Source: Pacificitalea manganoxidans
GTDB lineage: Bacteria > Pseudomonadota > Alphaproteobacteria > Rhodobacterales > Rhodobacteraceae
NCBI RefSeq assembly: GCF_002504165.1
Contig: NZ_CP021404.1
Location: 1,922,001 to 1,986,000 of the forward strand
DNA: 64,000 nucleotides
Direction of reading: 5' to 3'
A model generated the notes under the pieces. It was not told the origin of the DNA. It did no database searches and saw only the letters and a program-made list of their open reading frames with translations. This document shows, one piece after another, positions 47,752 to 56,918 of the stretch (the stretch's first letter is position 1; the number at the start of each line of letters is the position of its first letter). The translations under genes were made by a program, and so were the position numbers.

Positions 47752-49005
47752 ATGACCTACCACCCGAAATCGGACTTCCTGACGGTCATCATGGAGCGGG
47801 GCTTCCTCGCCGATTGCACCGACTTGCAGGGGCTGGATGATGCGCTGATCGCCGGGGTCGTCCCGGCCTATATCGGCTATGACGCCACTGCGGCCTCCTT
47901 GCATGTGGGTCATCTGCTCAACATCATGCTGCTGCGCTGGTTTCAGAAAACCGGCGGCAAGCCGATCACCCTGATGGGCGGCGGCACGACCAAGGTTGGC
48001 GATCCGTCGTTCCGCTCCGATGAGCGGCCCTTGCTGGGGCCTGAGCAGATCGACGCGAATATCGCCGGGATGCAGCGGGTTTTCTCGCAATATCTGAGCT
48101 ATGACGAGGGCGAGACCGGCGCGGTCATGCTCAACAATGCCGAATGGCTCGACGGGCTAAACTATCTCGACTTTCTGCGCGATATCGGGCGGCATTTCTC
48201 GGTCAACCGAATGCTCAGCTTCGAAAGCGTGAAAAGCCGGCTGGATCGGGAACAGTCGCTGTCGTTCCTCGAATTCAACTACATGATTTTGCAGGCATAT
48301 GACTTCCTTGAGCTTAACCGCCGCCATGGCTGTCTGTTGCAGATGGGCGGTTCGGATCAGTGGGGCAATATCGTCAACGGGATCGACCTGACGCGCCGGG
48401 TTCTCGACCATGAAATTTACGGGCTGACGACGCCGCTCCTGACCACCTCGGACGGGCGCAAGATGGGCAAAAGCCAGGGCGGCGCCGTATGGCTAAGCTC
48501 GGACATGCTGAGCCCCTATGAATTCTGGCAATTCTGGCGCAACACGACCGATGCCGATGTGGGCCGGTTCCTGAAGCTTTACACCGAGCTGCCCGTCGAG
48601 GAATGCGACCGGATGGGTGCGCTCGAAGGGGCGGAGATCAACGAGGCAAAGATCATTCTGGCGGGCGAAGTCACCGCTTTGCTGCATGGGCGCGAGGCGG
48701 CGGATGCCGCCGAAGAAACCGCGCGCCGGGTCTTTGAGGAAGGCGGCACCGGGGAGGATCTGCCAACCCTGACCGTCACCGCCGACGAGGCCCGCGAGGG
48801 TCTGTCCGTCGTGCAACTGATCGTGCGCGCGGGTCTGGCGAAATCCGGCAAGGAAGCAAAGCGGCTCATCGCGGATAACGGCGCGCGGATGAATGACGCG
48901 CCGCTGACCGATGCCGGTCTGATGATCGACACAGACGCGCTGGCCGAGCCGGTGAAGCTGTCGGCGGGCAAGAAGCGCCATGCGCTGGTGGTGTTGGCGG
49001 AGTGA
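47752..49005 (+). CDS. tyrS: Tyrosyl-tRNA synthetase
   Basis: A class I synthetase of about 417 residues. The HIGH-like motif is HVGHLLN (near 50), the Tyr-binding block is [18 protein letters not shown] to GGSDQWGNI, the KMSKS-like loop is [12 protein letters not shown], and a C-terminal S4 RNA-binding domain is seen ([18 protein letters not shown]). Three in-frame ATGs (47737, 47746, 47752) compete; I took the last because the family begins with TYHPKSDF. The choice changes the length by up to 5 residues. Confidence 0.95.
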   Translation: MTYHPKSDFLTVIMERGFLADCTDLQGLDDALIAGVVPAYIGYDATAASLHVGHLLNIMLLRWFQKTGGKPITLMGGGTTKVGDPSFRSDERPLLGPEQIDANIAGMQRVFSQYLSYDEGETGAVMLNNAEWLDGLNYLDFLRDIGRHFSVNRMLSFESVKSRLDREQSLSFLEFNYMILQAYDFLELNRRHGCLLQMGGSDQWGNIVNGIDLTRRVLDHEIYGLTTPLLTTSDGRKMGKSQGGAVWLSSDMLSPYEFWQFWRNTTDADVGRFLKLYTELPVEECDRMGALEGAEINEAKIILAGEVTALLHGREAADAAEETARRVFEEGGTGEDLPTLTVTADEAREGLSVVQLIVRAGLAKSGKEAKRLIADNGARMNDAPLTDAGLMIDTDALAEPVKLSAGKKRHALVVLAE

Positions 49006-49252
49006 GAGGGTTCGAGTGATGTGGACCGGGCCAGTCCCTTCGTCTCACGACCGCTGAACTGACGCGCAACCGCCCGCGAACAAGCCCGAAGGGCGCGCGG
49101 GCGAGCGCCTGCCCGTCCCGCGGGCTGGCGCTTGGCCACCTCACGCATCGCTCGGAGCGGAGCTGTACGTGGCCGGTATAAAGCGCGCAACCCTGCCGCT
49201 GCAGCGCCATCCCCCGGGCAGGCTCACGTCATGCACCAATCCCAGCAACAAA

Positions 49253-49272
49253 GCAGGGCGTCACCGCCCTGC
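49253..49272 (-). terminator. Terminator after the dctD-like gene
   Basis: On the minus strand GCAGGGCG-GTGA-CGCCCTGC is a perfect 8-bp stem followed by TTTGTTG. It begins 8 bp past the dctD stop. Confidence 0.75.
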
Positions 49273-49279
49273 CCAACGC

Positions 49280-50611
49280 TTACAGATAATCGGACCGCTG
49301 CAATCCGTATTTCGCCATTTTCTCGTTCAGCGTCCGGCGCGGTAGGCATAGTTCGTCCATAACATTGACGATGGAGCCGCGATGACGCCGCATGGTGTTG
49401 TCGATAAGCATGCGCTCGAACGCTTCGACATATTCCTTCAGCGGCTTGCCTTCGGTCGTCATCACCGGCTCGGCCTCTTCGTTTTCGGCCATGAGCAGCG
49501 ATGCGATCGTGCCGGAGCCACGCCGATTTTGCAGCACTGCGCGTTCCGCCACATTGATAAGCTGACGGACATTGCCGGGCCACGGCGCCTGCAACAGCTG
49601 CGCGGCTTCCTGCGCCGAAACTTCGGGCGCGTCGCAGCCGTATTCCTCGGAAAACTGATCCGACAGGCGGGTGAAGAGGGTCAGGATATCCTCGCCCCGC
49701 TGGCGCAACGGCGGCAGGGTGATCCGCATCGCGGCCAGCCGATAGAACAGATCCGGACGCAGCACGTCTTCCAGCGTTTTGCCCTGCTCCTGCAAATTGC
49801 AAATCGCGACGATGCGGGTCTCGGCCGGGGTGCCCTGATCGTTGATGAAGGTCAGAAGCCGCGCCTGCAAAGCCGGGCTCAGCGCCTCGACATCCTCTAG
49901 GCAAAGCGACCCGCCGCGCGCCAATTCCACCAGCGGCAACTGGCCGTTATCCGGATCGCCGTCGAACAGTTTCCGCGCGAGGTCTTCCTCCGCGTGGGCA
50001 CCGCAGGCCACGATGACGAACTCCTTCGACCCGCGCGAGCCCACGGCATGAAGCGCATGCGCCGCAAGCGTTTTGCCCGTGCCGGTTTCGCCGTCGATCA
50101 GGACGTGACCATCCGCCTGCCCCAGATCAAGGATATCTTCGCGCAGCCGCTCCATCACCGGCGACGAGCCGATCAGTTTTTTCATGATGCCGGAGCCGTC
50201 CGACAATTCCCGCCGCAGCGCGCGCGCATCCAGCGCCAGCCGCCGACGCTGTGTCGCGCGTTTGGCCAATGCGGTCATGCGATCGGGGTTGAACGGTTTT
50301 TCCAAGAAATCGAACGCGCCGACCTGCATCGCCTCGACGGCCATCGGCACATCGCCGTGGCCGGTGATCATGATGACGGGCAGCGAACTGTCCTGTGACA
50401 TCAACTTTTTCAGAAAGGCCATGCCATCCATGCCGGGCATACGAATATCCGAGACGACGACGCCGGGATAATCCGCGCCGATGCCTTTCAGCGCGTCCTC
50501 CGCGCAGGAATAGGTTTCGGTATCGAACCCCGACAGCGCCAGCCACTGGCTGATCGATTGGCGCATGTCCTGTTCGTCGTCGATGATCGCGACCTTCATC
50601 GCTTGAGCCAT
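49280..50611 (-). CDS. dctD: DctD-like response regulator lacking the GAFTGA loop
   Basis: A 443-residue NtrC-class regulator: receiver (phospho-Asp55 in VVVSDIRMPG), AAA+ domain (Walker A GETGTGKT, 174-181; arginine-finger block RPDLFYRLAAMRITLPPLRQRGEDI) and a Fis-type helix-turn-helix (GSIVNVMDELCLPRRTLNEKMAKYGL). The GAFTGA loop that contacts sigma-54 is missing: the segment reads ARKLFDGDPDNGQ (212-224). Walker B is also altered (GGSLCLED in place of the usual LFLDE). R. capsulatus NtrC likewise lacks GAFTGA and works with sigma-70. The partner kinase is at 50920-52704. The best name is by neighbour and similarity; target genes are not in view. Confidence 0.82.
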   Translation of the reverse strand: MAQAMKVAIIDDEQDMRQSISQWLALSGFDTETYSCAEDALKGIGADYPGVVVSDIRMPGMDGMAFLKKLMSQDSSLPVIMITGHGDVPMAVEAMQVGAFDFLEKPFNPDRMTALAKRATQRRRLALDARALRRELSDGSGIMKKLIGSSPVMERLREDILDLGQADGHVLIDGETGTGKTLAAHALHAVGSRGSKEFVIVACGAHAEEDLARKLFDGDPDNGQLPLVELARGGSLCLEDVEALSPALQARLLTFINDQGTPAETRIVAICNLQEQGKTLEDVLRPDLFYRLAAMRITLPPLRQRGEDILTLFTRLSDQFSEEYGCDAPEVSAQEAAQLLQAPWPGNVRQLINVAERAVLQNRRGSGTIASLLMAENEEAEPVMTTEGKPLKEYVEAFERMLIDNTMRRHRGSIVNVMDELCLPRRTLNEKMAKYGLQRSDYL

Positions 50612-50919
50612 GAGCTTCCGCTCCTCCTCATGTCGTTCCGCCGTTCCCGGCGTGTTATGCCGGGACCAAATGCGCGCGGCGTCCCGCCGAAGGCAAGACA
50701 ACGCGGACCGGACCAAGCGGCATCAGCGGGTTTTGGCCAGAGTGTTCCCCGCGACACCGCGCCGCGCAAGCCTCAATCCCGTGATGCATCCCCTGTTCCG
50801 GCAGGTTTGGTTGCATGTGTATCTAGGGTTTATACGCGCGATTTCCTGCATCCGGCGGAGGAAAAACATCCATCACCGCAGCAAAACCCGCGATTGTCAT
50901 GGCGCCGTGATCGACCAGA
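50612..50919. other. 308-bp gap between the dctB- and dctD-like genes
   Basis: No coding frame stands out here. A hairpin (TCCCGGC / GCCGGGA) lies about 35-60 bp before the dctD start, followed on the minus strand by a GAGGAGGAG ribosome site. The gap is unusually long for a kinase/regulator pair, so dctD may have its own promoter. I see no sigma-54 promoter consensus. Confidence 0.5.
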
Positions 50920-52704
50920 TCATTCTGCGGCGGCCAGATCCTGATCTGCATCGGGCAGGATCGGCAACTGGATCTCGAACACCGCGCCGCCGCCCTGCGC
51001 ATTGCGGGCTGTCATTCGGCCCCCGAAATCGTGGATGATCCCGGACGAAATCGCGAGCCCAAGCCCGACCCCGTCGCCGGGTTGTTTGGTGGTGTAGAAC
51101 GGCTCGAACAGCGCATCGAGATCGCGAATGCCGTGGCCGTTGTCACGCACCTGCAACAGCGCGGTGTCCCCGGCTGACAGCAGCACTTCGACCTGCGGAT
51201 CGGCCACGCCCTTGGTCGCGTCCAGCGCGTTGCGGAATAAATTGATGAGCACCTGTTCCAGCCGCAGGCGATCCGCCCGGATCATCACCGGACCGCCGGG
51301 CATGGTGCGCGAAATCGCGACCTGCCGGTGTTTCAGCTGCGGCTCCATCATCGCCAGCGCGGACGACACGCAGGCGCGCACATCAATCGGCTCGAAGGCC
51401 TCGCCGCCCTTGCGGGCGTAGCTTTTAAGCTGCCGGGTGATCGCGCCCATCCGCTCGATCAGATCGTCGATCCGCTGGAAGGAGGACAGCGCCTCCTCGC
51501 CGCGTTTGCGTTGCAACAGCAGCCGCGCCCCGGCGAGATAGGTTTTCATCGCGGCGAGCGGCTGGTTCAACTCGTGACTGACGGCGGCGGACATTTCCCC
51601 CAGCGCGGCGAGTTTGGAGCTTTGCGCCAGTGTCTGTTCGGCAAATTCGAGGTTGCGCTCGGCCTTTTCCCGCTCCGCGATTTCCTGCTGGAGACGGATG
51701 TTAAGCTGCCGCAACTCGGTGGATTCCCGTTCCAACTCCTGCGACCGGGCCTGCGCGCGGCGGCCCAGAAGAAAAAAGATCGCTGTAAGAAGCAGCGCGA
51801 AGCCCATGATTTCCAACGCCAAAACGCCATTCACGCGCTCGCGCACGGATTGGTAGGCGGTAAAGGAAGTGATACGCCAGCCCCGGAACGGGATGCGGCT
51901 GTCGGTGCGCAGAACGGCCTCGCCCATGACATAGGCATCCGGTGGCACGAAGGACCATTCCGATGTGGCATTCAGCGCCCGCTCGATGGCGGAGGGGGGC
52001 GATTGCGCGGCCAGGGCCTCCTCCACCGTGCGGCCACGCCAGCGCGGCTCAGTCGCAAGGATGATGCGGCCCGTGCTGTCGGTGACCAGAACGGCATCGG
52101 AAATGCCCGCCCAGCTTTGCTCGAACTTGCGCAGATCGACGGTGACGAGGATCACGCCGATACGCTCGCCCTCGCTTTGGACCCGGCGCGAATAGATGAA
52201 TTGCAGCGCACCGTTATCGCCTTCATGGACGGAAAATACGGTGTCCTTGGCGCGGATCGCATCGACGAAATAGTTGCTTTGCCGGTGGGTGGAGCCCAGC
52301 AGGTTGCGGTCGGTCGCCGCCACCGTGCGCCCGTCTCCGTCAAGCAGCATCAAGGACGCCGCGCCGATTTCTTCGCGAAACGAGATCAGGCGCTGGGAGC
52401 TTTGGGAATAATCAGCGGAGTTGAGCGCGCCGATCAGGGTTTTGTCCTGCGCCAGCAGCAGCGGCACCACCGAATTCCGCTGCAATTCGGAAATGACGTT
52501 ACCGGTATAAAGCGCGAGCCGCAGTTCGGACCGGGTGCGAGTGGTGTTGGTGAACCGTTCCGTCAGCGCGATGTTCGAGACATAGATCACCGCGATGGCC
52601 AGCACGATCCCCGCAATCACAGCAAGCCGCGCGCCGAGCGTCAGCCGCACGGATGACAGGTCGGAGCCTGCGAACGGGTCTTTGCTGGGCGGTGTCCTTG
52701 CCAT
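50920..52704 (-). CDS. dctB: DctB-like C4-dicarboxylate sensor kinase
   Basis: A 594-residue membrane kinase. TM1 lies near 25-50 (LGARLAVIAGIVLAIAVIYVSNIAL). A large periplasmic double-Cache domain covers about 55-300. TM2 is near 300-320 (VLALEIMGFALLLTAIFFLLG), then a coiled coil, then the phospho-His in AAVSHELNQPLAAMKTYLAG (about 379) and HATPase boxes (LINLFRNALDATKG; RDNGHGIRDLD; GDGVGLGLAISSGI). This is the DctB layout; in rhizobia it senses C4-dicarboxylates. No dicarboxylate transporter gene is in the window. Confidence 0.87.
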   Translation of the reverse strand: MARTPPSKDPFAGSDLSSVRLTLGARLAVIAGIVLAIAVIYVSNIALTERFTNTTRTRSELRLALYTGNVISELQRNSVVPLLLAQDKTLIGALNSADYSQSSQRLISFREEIGAASLMLLDGDGRTVAATDRNLLGSTHRQSNYFVDAIRAKDTVFSVHEGDNGALQFIYSRRVQSEGERIGVILVTVDLRKFEQSWAGISDAVLVTDSTGRIILATEPRWRGRTVEEALAAQSPPSAIERALNATSEWSFVPPDAYVMGEAVLRTDSRIPFRGWRITSFTAYQSVRERVNGVLALEIMGFALLLTAIFFLLGRRAQARSQELERESTELRQLNIRLQQEIAEREKAERNLEFAEQTLAQSSKLAALGEMSAAVSHELNQPLAAMKTYLAGARLLLQRKRGEEALSSFQRIDDLIERMGAITRQLKSYARKGGEAFEPIDVRACVSSALAMMEPQLKHRQVAISRTMPGGPVMIRADRLRLEQVLINLFRNALDATKGVADPQVEVLLSAGDTALLQVRDNGHGIRDLDALFEPFYTTKQPGDGVGLGLAISSGIIHDFGGRMTARNAQGGGAVFEIQLPILPDADQDLAAAE

Positions 52705-52772
52705 GCCGCGATCCTATCGCGCCTGCGGGCCGAGGCATAGGGCGCGCGACGTGGCGCGCGCGCCTTGCCGGA

Positions 52773-53441
52773 TCAGGCCGCGACGAACGCCCCGGCGAGG
52801 CTGGCAAACAGCGCCGCGCCATCGGTGCCGCCATGGGCCGGGTCCACGGCGCGTTCGGGATGCGGCATCATGCCCAGAACCCGGCGATTGGCGCTGAGAA
52901 TGCCGGCAATGTCCCCTTTGGACCCGTTAGGGTTGGCGTCGTAGCGGAACGCGACCAGATCCTGATCGACAAGCCCGGCCAGCGTTTCGTCATCTGCCGT
53001 GTAATTGCCGTCGTGATGCGCGATCGGGATCACGGCTTTCTGACCTTTGGCGTAGGCGGCGGTAAAGGCGCTGTCGGTCGTGGCGACGGTCAGGGTCTGC
53101 GGCTTGCACAGGAATTTCAGCTGCGCGTTGCGCATCAGCGCGCCGGGCAGCAGGCCGGTTTCGGTCAGCACCTGAAAGCCATTGCACACGCCCAGAACGT
53201 AGCCGCCGCGTTCGGCATGGGCCACAACGGCACGGCAGATCGGGGAATTTGCGGCAATCGCCCCGCAGCGGAGATAATCGCCAAACGAAAACCCGCCCGG
53301 CACGCCGATCACGTCCATGCCCTGCGGCAGGTCGGTGTCCTTATGCCAGACCCGCGTAACGTCGAATCCCGCGCGCTCGAACGCCACCGCAAGGTCGCGG
53401 TCGCAGTTGGAGCCGGGGAAGGTGATGACGGCGGCCTTCAT
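52773..53441 (-). CDS. purQ: FGAM synthase glutaminase subunit PurQ
   Basis: A 222-residue class I glutaminase that feeds ammonia to PurL in step four of purine synthesis. It starts [17 protein letters not shown]. The catalytic Cys86 is in [10 protein letters not shown], and the His/Glu pair is in [11 protein letters not shown]. The small PurQ form implies a separate PurL and PurS; PurS is the gene just upstream, while PurL is not in the window. Confidence 0.96.
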   Translation of the reverse strand: MKAAVITFPGSNCDRDLAVAFERAGFDVTRVWHKDTDLPQGMDVIGVPGGFSFGDYLRCGAIAANSPICRAVVAHAERGGYVLGVCNGFQVLTETGLLPGALMRNAQLKFLCKPQTLTVATTDSAFTAAYAKGQKAVIPIAHHDGNYTADDETLAGLVDQDLVAFRYDANPNGSKGDIAGILSANRRVLGMMPHPERAVDPAHGGTDGAALFASLAGAFVAA

Positions 53442-53548
53442 GGCGTCTCTCCTGTCAGGGGCTGCGGGTCTGTCGCGTGGGGCTGCGCCCAATGGCACAT
53501 GCAAAGCGGCGCGTCAGCCGGGCAGGCCCGCCGCGCCGCTCCGGACGA

Positions 53549-53788
53549 TCAGAGCATTTCGATCCGGTAGCTTTCGATCACGGTATTCGCGAGGAGCTTC
53601 TCGCACATCTGCTCGACCTGAGCCTCGGCGGTCGCGGCGTCGGATTCGGCCAGATCGAGTTCGATCACCTTCCCCTGCCGGACACCTTCGACCCCGTCGA
53701 AGCCGAGCGCGCCAAGCGCCGATTTCACGGCCTCCCCCTGAGGGTCGAGCACACCGGGCTTGAGCATCACATGGACCTTGGCCTTCAT
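53549..53788 (-). CDS. purS: FGAM synthase subunit PurS
   Basis: A 79-residue PurS, the small dimeric part of the PurLSQ complex. It reads KAKVHVMLKPGVLDPQGEAV, then ALGFDGVEGVRQGKVIELDL and CEKLLANTVIESYRIE, matching the family end to end. It lies 29 bp after purC and 107 bp before purQ on the same strand. Confidence 0.95.
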   Translation of the reverse strand: MKAKVHVMLKPGVLDPQGEAVKSALGALGFDGVEGVRQGKVIELDLAESDAATAEAQVEQMCEKLLANTVIESYRIEML

Positions 53789-53817
53789 TTGCGGCGTCCT
53801 TTCGCGGGTCGTTCGGA

Positions 53818-54579
53818 TCAGTTGATGAGGGTCGGCTTGGTGACCGACCCGTTGTTTTTCGGCAGCACGCCCAGACGGCGCGCGACCTCGGTATAGGCAT
53901 CGGCAAGGTTGCCCAGATCGCGGCGGAACACGTCCTTGTCGAGCTTCTGGCCCGTGGCCACATCCCACAGGCGGCAGCTGTCGGGGCTAATTTCGTCGGC
54001 GATGATCAGGCGCATGAAATCGCCTTCCCAGACGCGGCCGATCTCGATCTTGAAATCCACCAGCTTGATGCCGACGCCATACATGACGCCTGAGAGGTAG
54101 TCGTTTACCCGCAGCGCCAGTGCCACGATGTCATCCATGTCCTGCTGGCTCGCCCAGCCGAACGCGATGATGTATTCTTCGGGCACCAGCGGATCGCCGA
54201 GCGCGTCGTCCTTATAGGAGAACTCGACGATCGGACGCGGCAGCGGCGTGCCTTCTTCCATGCCCAGACGCTTGGCCATCGACCCGGCGGCGAAGTTGCG
54301 CACGATCACTTCCAGCGGCACGATCTCGACCGAGCGGATCAGCTGCTCGCGCATGTTGATGCGCTTGATGAAATGCGTGGGAATGCCGACCGCATTTAGC
54401 CCGCTCATGAAGAACTCGGACAGGCGGTTGTTGAGCACGCCCTTGCCTTCGATGGTCGCCTTCTTTTCGGCGTTGAAAGCGGTGGCGTCGTCCTTGAAAT
54501 ACTGCACGAGCGTGCCCGGTTCGGGACCTTCATACAGGATCTTCGCCTTGCCTTCGTAAATCTTCTTGCGCCGTGCCAT
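53818..54579 (-). CDS. purC: SAICAR synthetase
   Basis: A 253-residue PurC, which joins aspartate to CAIR in purine synthesis. It starts [20 protein letters not shown]. The ATP-binding and active-site blocks are [15 protein letters not shown] and [31 protein letters not shown]-type. It is the first gene of purC-purS-purQ and is divergent from the ilvB leader with about 300 bp between them. Confidence 0.97.
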   Translation of the reverse strand: MARRKKIYEGKAKILYEGPEPGTLVQYFKDDATAFNAEKKATIEGKGVLNNRLSEFFMSGLNAVGIPTHFIKRINMREQLIRSVEIVPLEVIVRNFAAGSMAKRLGMEEGTPLPRPIVEFSYKDDALGDPLVPEEYIIAFGWASQQDMDDIVALALRVNDYLSGVMYGVGIKLVDFKIEIGRVWEGDFMRLIIADEISPDSCRLWDVATGQKLDKDVFRRDLGNLADAYTEVARRLGVLPKNNGSVTKPTLIN

Positions 54580-54821
54580 GGGACCTCGTCATGTGCTGGC
54601 GCGGGACGGCTGCCCCGGCCTTTTGCTGCCCTATAAGGCAAGCCCCCCTGCCCCGCAAGCGCGCCGCGGTCGCGGGGTGCGTAGGTGTTTTCAGGCGGTG
54701 ATCGGGCCGCAGCGCTCGACACACGCCCGCAAACCCGGATTTCGTTACGCCCAATCGCGCCATTTTGAAACAATCACAAAGCTATCGCGCCCCCGGCGAC
54801 ATAAAGTTCCGGTTTTTGCGG
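54580..54821. other. Divergent promoter region between purC and ilvB
   Basis: No coding frame is supported. The purC promoter should lie here on the minus strand, but I could not pick out clear -35/-10 boxes. The right end runs into the ilvB promoter. Confidence 0.5.
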
Positions 54822-54850
54822 TTGACGCCTCTCTTTCGGGTGCCTAGGTT
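54822..54850 (+). promoter_or_regulatory. Sigma-70 type promoter of the ilvBN operon
   Basis: TTGACG (54822-54827), a 17-base spacer, then TAGGTT (54845-54850). The start of transcription would be near 54857, about 23 bases before the leader peptide ATG. Confidence 0.7.
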
Positions 54851-54879
54851 CGCCCACACGATGACGGAAAGGGCCGGGT

Positions 54880-54927
54880 ATGACTCGCATTCTCGTACTT
54901 GTAGGGATCAGGCGCATGGGCCGCTGA
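54880..54927 (+). CDS. ilvB leader peptide (attenuator)
   Basis: A 15-codon frame, MTRILVLVGIRRMGR, from ATG 54880 to TGA 54925-54927. Six of the first ten residues are Ile, Leu or Val (positions 4-8 and 10), the amino acids made by the pathway it precedes. It sits between the promoter and an attenuator hairpin, so it is a classic leader peptide that measures charged branched-chain tRNAs. Confidence 0.88.
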   Translation: MTRILVLVGIRRMGR

Positions 54928-54980
54928 GCGGCGACCATAACGGTTTCCCATGCGCCCCCGCCGAGAACGGGGGCTTTTTT
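54911..54980 (+). terminator. ilvB transcription attenuator with antiterminator
   Basis: Terminator: GCCCCCG (54954-54960), 7-base loop, CGGGGGC (54968-54974), then six Ts. Antiterminator: GGCGCATGGG (54911-54920) pairs perfectly with CCCATGCGCC (54947-54956), which shares three bases with the terminator's left arm, so the two forms exclude each other. A ribosome stalled on the Ile/Leu/Val codons leaves 54911-54920 free and favours read-through; one that reaches the stop codon covers it and favours termination. Confidence 0.88.
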
Positions 54981-55078
54981 GTATTCAGGGCTCGGGCACG
55001 GAGACTGTTCCACCGCAACGGGGAACGCCGCGCACGGGACCACGGCCAGGCAGGCCGGCCTTATAACTGGAGAGTGAC

Positions 55079-56833
55079 ATGGAACGTCAGATGACCGGTG
55101 CGAAGATGGTGGTGCAAGCCCTGAAGGATCAGGGTGTCGAGGTGGTATTCGGCTATCCCGGCGGCGCTGTGCTACCGATCTATGACGAACTGTTTCAGCA
55201 AAACGACATTCGCCACATCCTTGTGCGGCATGAACAGGGCGCGGCCCACGCGGCCGAAGGCTATGCCCGCTCCACCGGCAAGCCGGGCGTGGCGCTTGTG
55301 ACCTCCGGCCCCGGCGCGACCAATGCGGTGACCGGCATCACCGATGCGCTGATGGATTCGATCCCCATCGTCGTGCTGTCCGGGCAGGTTCCGACCTTTG
55401 CCATCGGCTCCGACGCGTTTCAGGAGGCCGATACCGTCGGTATCACCCGCCCCTGCACCAAGCATAACTGGCTGGTGAAAGATACCGACGATCTGGCCAA
55501 CACGATCCACAAGGCGTTCCACGTCGCCACTTCGGGCCGTCCGGGTCCGGTGCTGATCGACATCCCCAAGGACGTGCAATTCGCCTCCGGCACCTATGTC
55601 GCCCCGCGCGAGGCCGTGCTGGGCCACTACAATCCCCCGGTGAAGGGCGATCTGGACCAGATCACCGCATTGGTGGAGGCGCTGGAAACCGCTGAACGCC
55701 CGATCTTTTACACCGGCGGCGGCGTCATCAATTCCGGCGACAAGGCCACGCAATTGCTGCGCGAATTCGCCGATGCGACCGGCTTCCCGGTGACCTCCAC
55801 GCTGATGGGGCTTGGCGCCTATCCGGCCTCGGGCAAGGGCTGGCTTGGCATGCTGGGGATGCATGGCCTTTACGAGGCAAACCTCGCCATGCATGGCTGC
55901 GATCTGATGATCAATGTCGGGGCGCGTTTCGATGACCGGATCACCGGGCGCATCGCCGATTTCAGCCCCAACAGCCGCAAGGCGCATATCGATATCGACC
56001 CGTCCTCGATCAACAAGGTGATCCGCGTCGATTTCCCCATCGTGGGCGATGTGGCCCATGTGCTAGAAGACGCGCTGCGCATCTGGAAAAGCCGGGGCCG
56101 CAAGGTGAACCGCGAGGCAATCGCCAAATGGTGGGCGCAGATCGAGGAATGGAAGGCGCAGAATTGCCTTGCCTATCAGCCCTCGGAGAAGGTCATCAAA
56201 CCGCAATACGCGCTTGAGCGGCTGGAAGCGCTGACCAAAGGCCATGATCGCTACATCACCACCGAGGTGGGCCAGCATCAGATGTGGGCCGCGCAGTATC
56301 TGGGGTTCGAGGCCCCGAACCGTTGGATGACCTCCGGCGGGCTGGGCACGATGGGCTACGGCGTTCCGGCCTCGGTCGGCGTGCAGGTGGCCCATCCCGA
56401 TGCGCTGGTCATCAATGTCGCGGGCGAAGCCTCGTGGATGATGAACATGCAGGAAATGGGCACCGCCGTGCAGTTCCGGTTGCCGGTCAAGCAATTCATC
56501 CTCAACAACGAGCGTCTGGGCATGGTCCGGCAATGGCAGGAGCTGTTGCATGGCGAGCGTTATTCGCACAGCTGGTCCGAAGCGCTGCCCGATTTCGTCA
56601 AGCTGGCCGAAGCGTTCGGCGCCAAGGGGATCATCTGCAAAGACCCCGCCGATCTGGACGATGCGATCATGGAGATGATCAATTACGACGGGCCGGTGAT
56701 CTTTGACTGTCTGGTCGAGAAGCACGAAAACTGCTTCCCCATGATCCCATCGGGCGAGCCGCATAACAAGATGCTGCTGGGCCAGGATTCGACCAAGGAC
56801 GCGATCAAAGCGGGTGGCGCGGTGCTGGTCTGA
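55079..56833 (+). CDS. ilvB: Acetolactate synthase large subunit
   Basis: A 584-residue ThDP enzyme that makes acetolactate and acetohydroxybutyrate, the first common step to valine, leucine and isoleucine. The N-terminus has VFGYPGGAVLPIYDEL and the ThDP Glu in RHEQGAAHAAEGYAR. The central FAD-binding domain and the C-terminal ThDP motif (VINVAGEASWMMNMQEMG to ILNNERLGMVRQWQ) are present. The ATG at 55079 follows GGAGAGTGAC. Its expression is set by the attenuator just upstream. Confidence 0.96.
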   Translation: MERQMTGAKMVVQALKDQGVEVVFGYPGGAVLPIYDELFQQNDIRHILVRHEQGAAHAAEGYARSTGKPGVALVTSGPGATNAVTGITDALMDSIPIVVLSGQVPTFAIGSDAFQEADTVGITRPCTKHNWLVKDTDDLANTIHKAFHVATSGRPGPVLIDIPKDVQFASGTYVAPREAVLGHYNPPVKGDLDQITALVEALETAERPIFYTGGGVINSGDKATQLLREFADATGFPVTSTLMGLGAYPASGKGWLGMLGMHGLYEANLAMHGCDLMINVGARFDDRITGRIADFSPNSRKAHIDIDPSSINKVIRVDFPIVGDVAHVLEDALRIWKSRGRKVNREAIAKWWAQIEEWKAQNCLAYQPSEKVIKPQYALERLEALTKGHDRYITTEVGQHQMWAAQYLGFEAPNRWMTSGGLGTMGYGVPASVGVQVAHPDALVINVAGEASWMMNMQEMGTAVQFRLPVKQFILNNERLGMVRQWQELLHGERYSHSWSEALPDFVKLAEAFGAKGIICKDPADLDDAIMEMINYDGPVIFDCLVEKHENCFPMIPSGEPHNKMLLGQDSTKDAIKAGGAVLV

Positions 56834-56854
56834 TCCAGACCCGCGACTTAAGCT

Positions 56855-56872
56855 GGGGGGCTTCAGCCCCCC
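56855..56872 (+). other. Hairpin between ilvB and ilvN
   Basis: GGGGGGC-TTCA-GCCCCCC is a 7-bp GC-only stem, 22 bp past the ilvB stop and about 45 bp before the ilvN start. With no T run directly after, it probably protects the ilvB end or tunes ilvN level rather than stopping transcription. Confidence 0.55.
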
Positions 56873-56875
56873 AGA

Positions 56876-56906
56876 CCCCCTGAGGATATTTTTACCATAT
56901 TGAAAG
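56876..56906 (+). repeat. Intergenic motif resembling a Rhodobacterales post-gene element (copy 2)
   Basis: CCCCCTGAGGATATTTTTACC, with ATATTGAAAG after it, repeats the GGGATATTT...TTGAAA pattern found after aglK at 4049-4082. It also supplies the AAAGAGG just before ilvN, so part of it may act as the ilvN ribosome site. Confidence 0.45.
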
Positions 56907-56918
56907 AGGCGCAGTTTC

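Noticed and set aside
49006-49252. tRNA or other structured RNA after tyrS
   Set aside because: The gap has several GC-rich inverted repeats, but no cloverleaf, no T-loop GTTCRA in the right context and no known RNA motif could be fitted.
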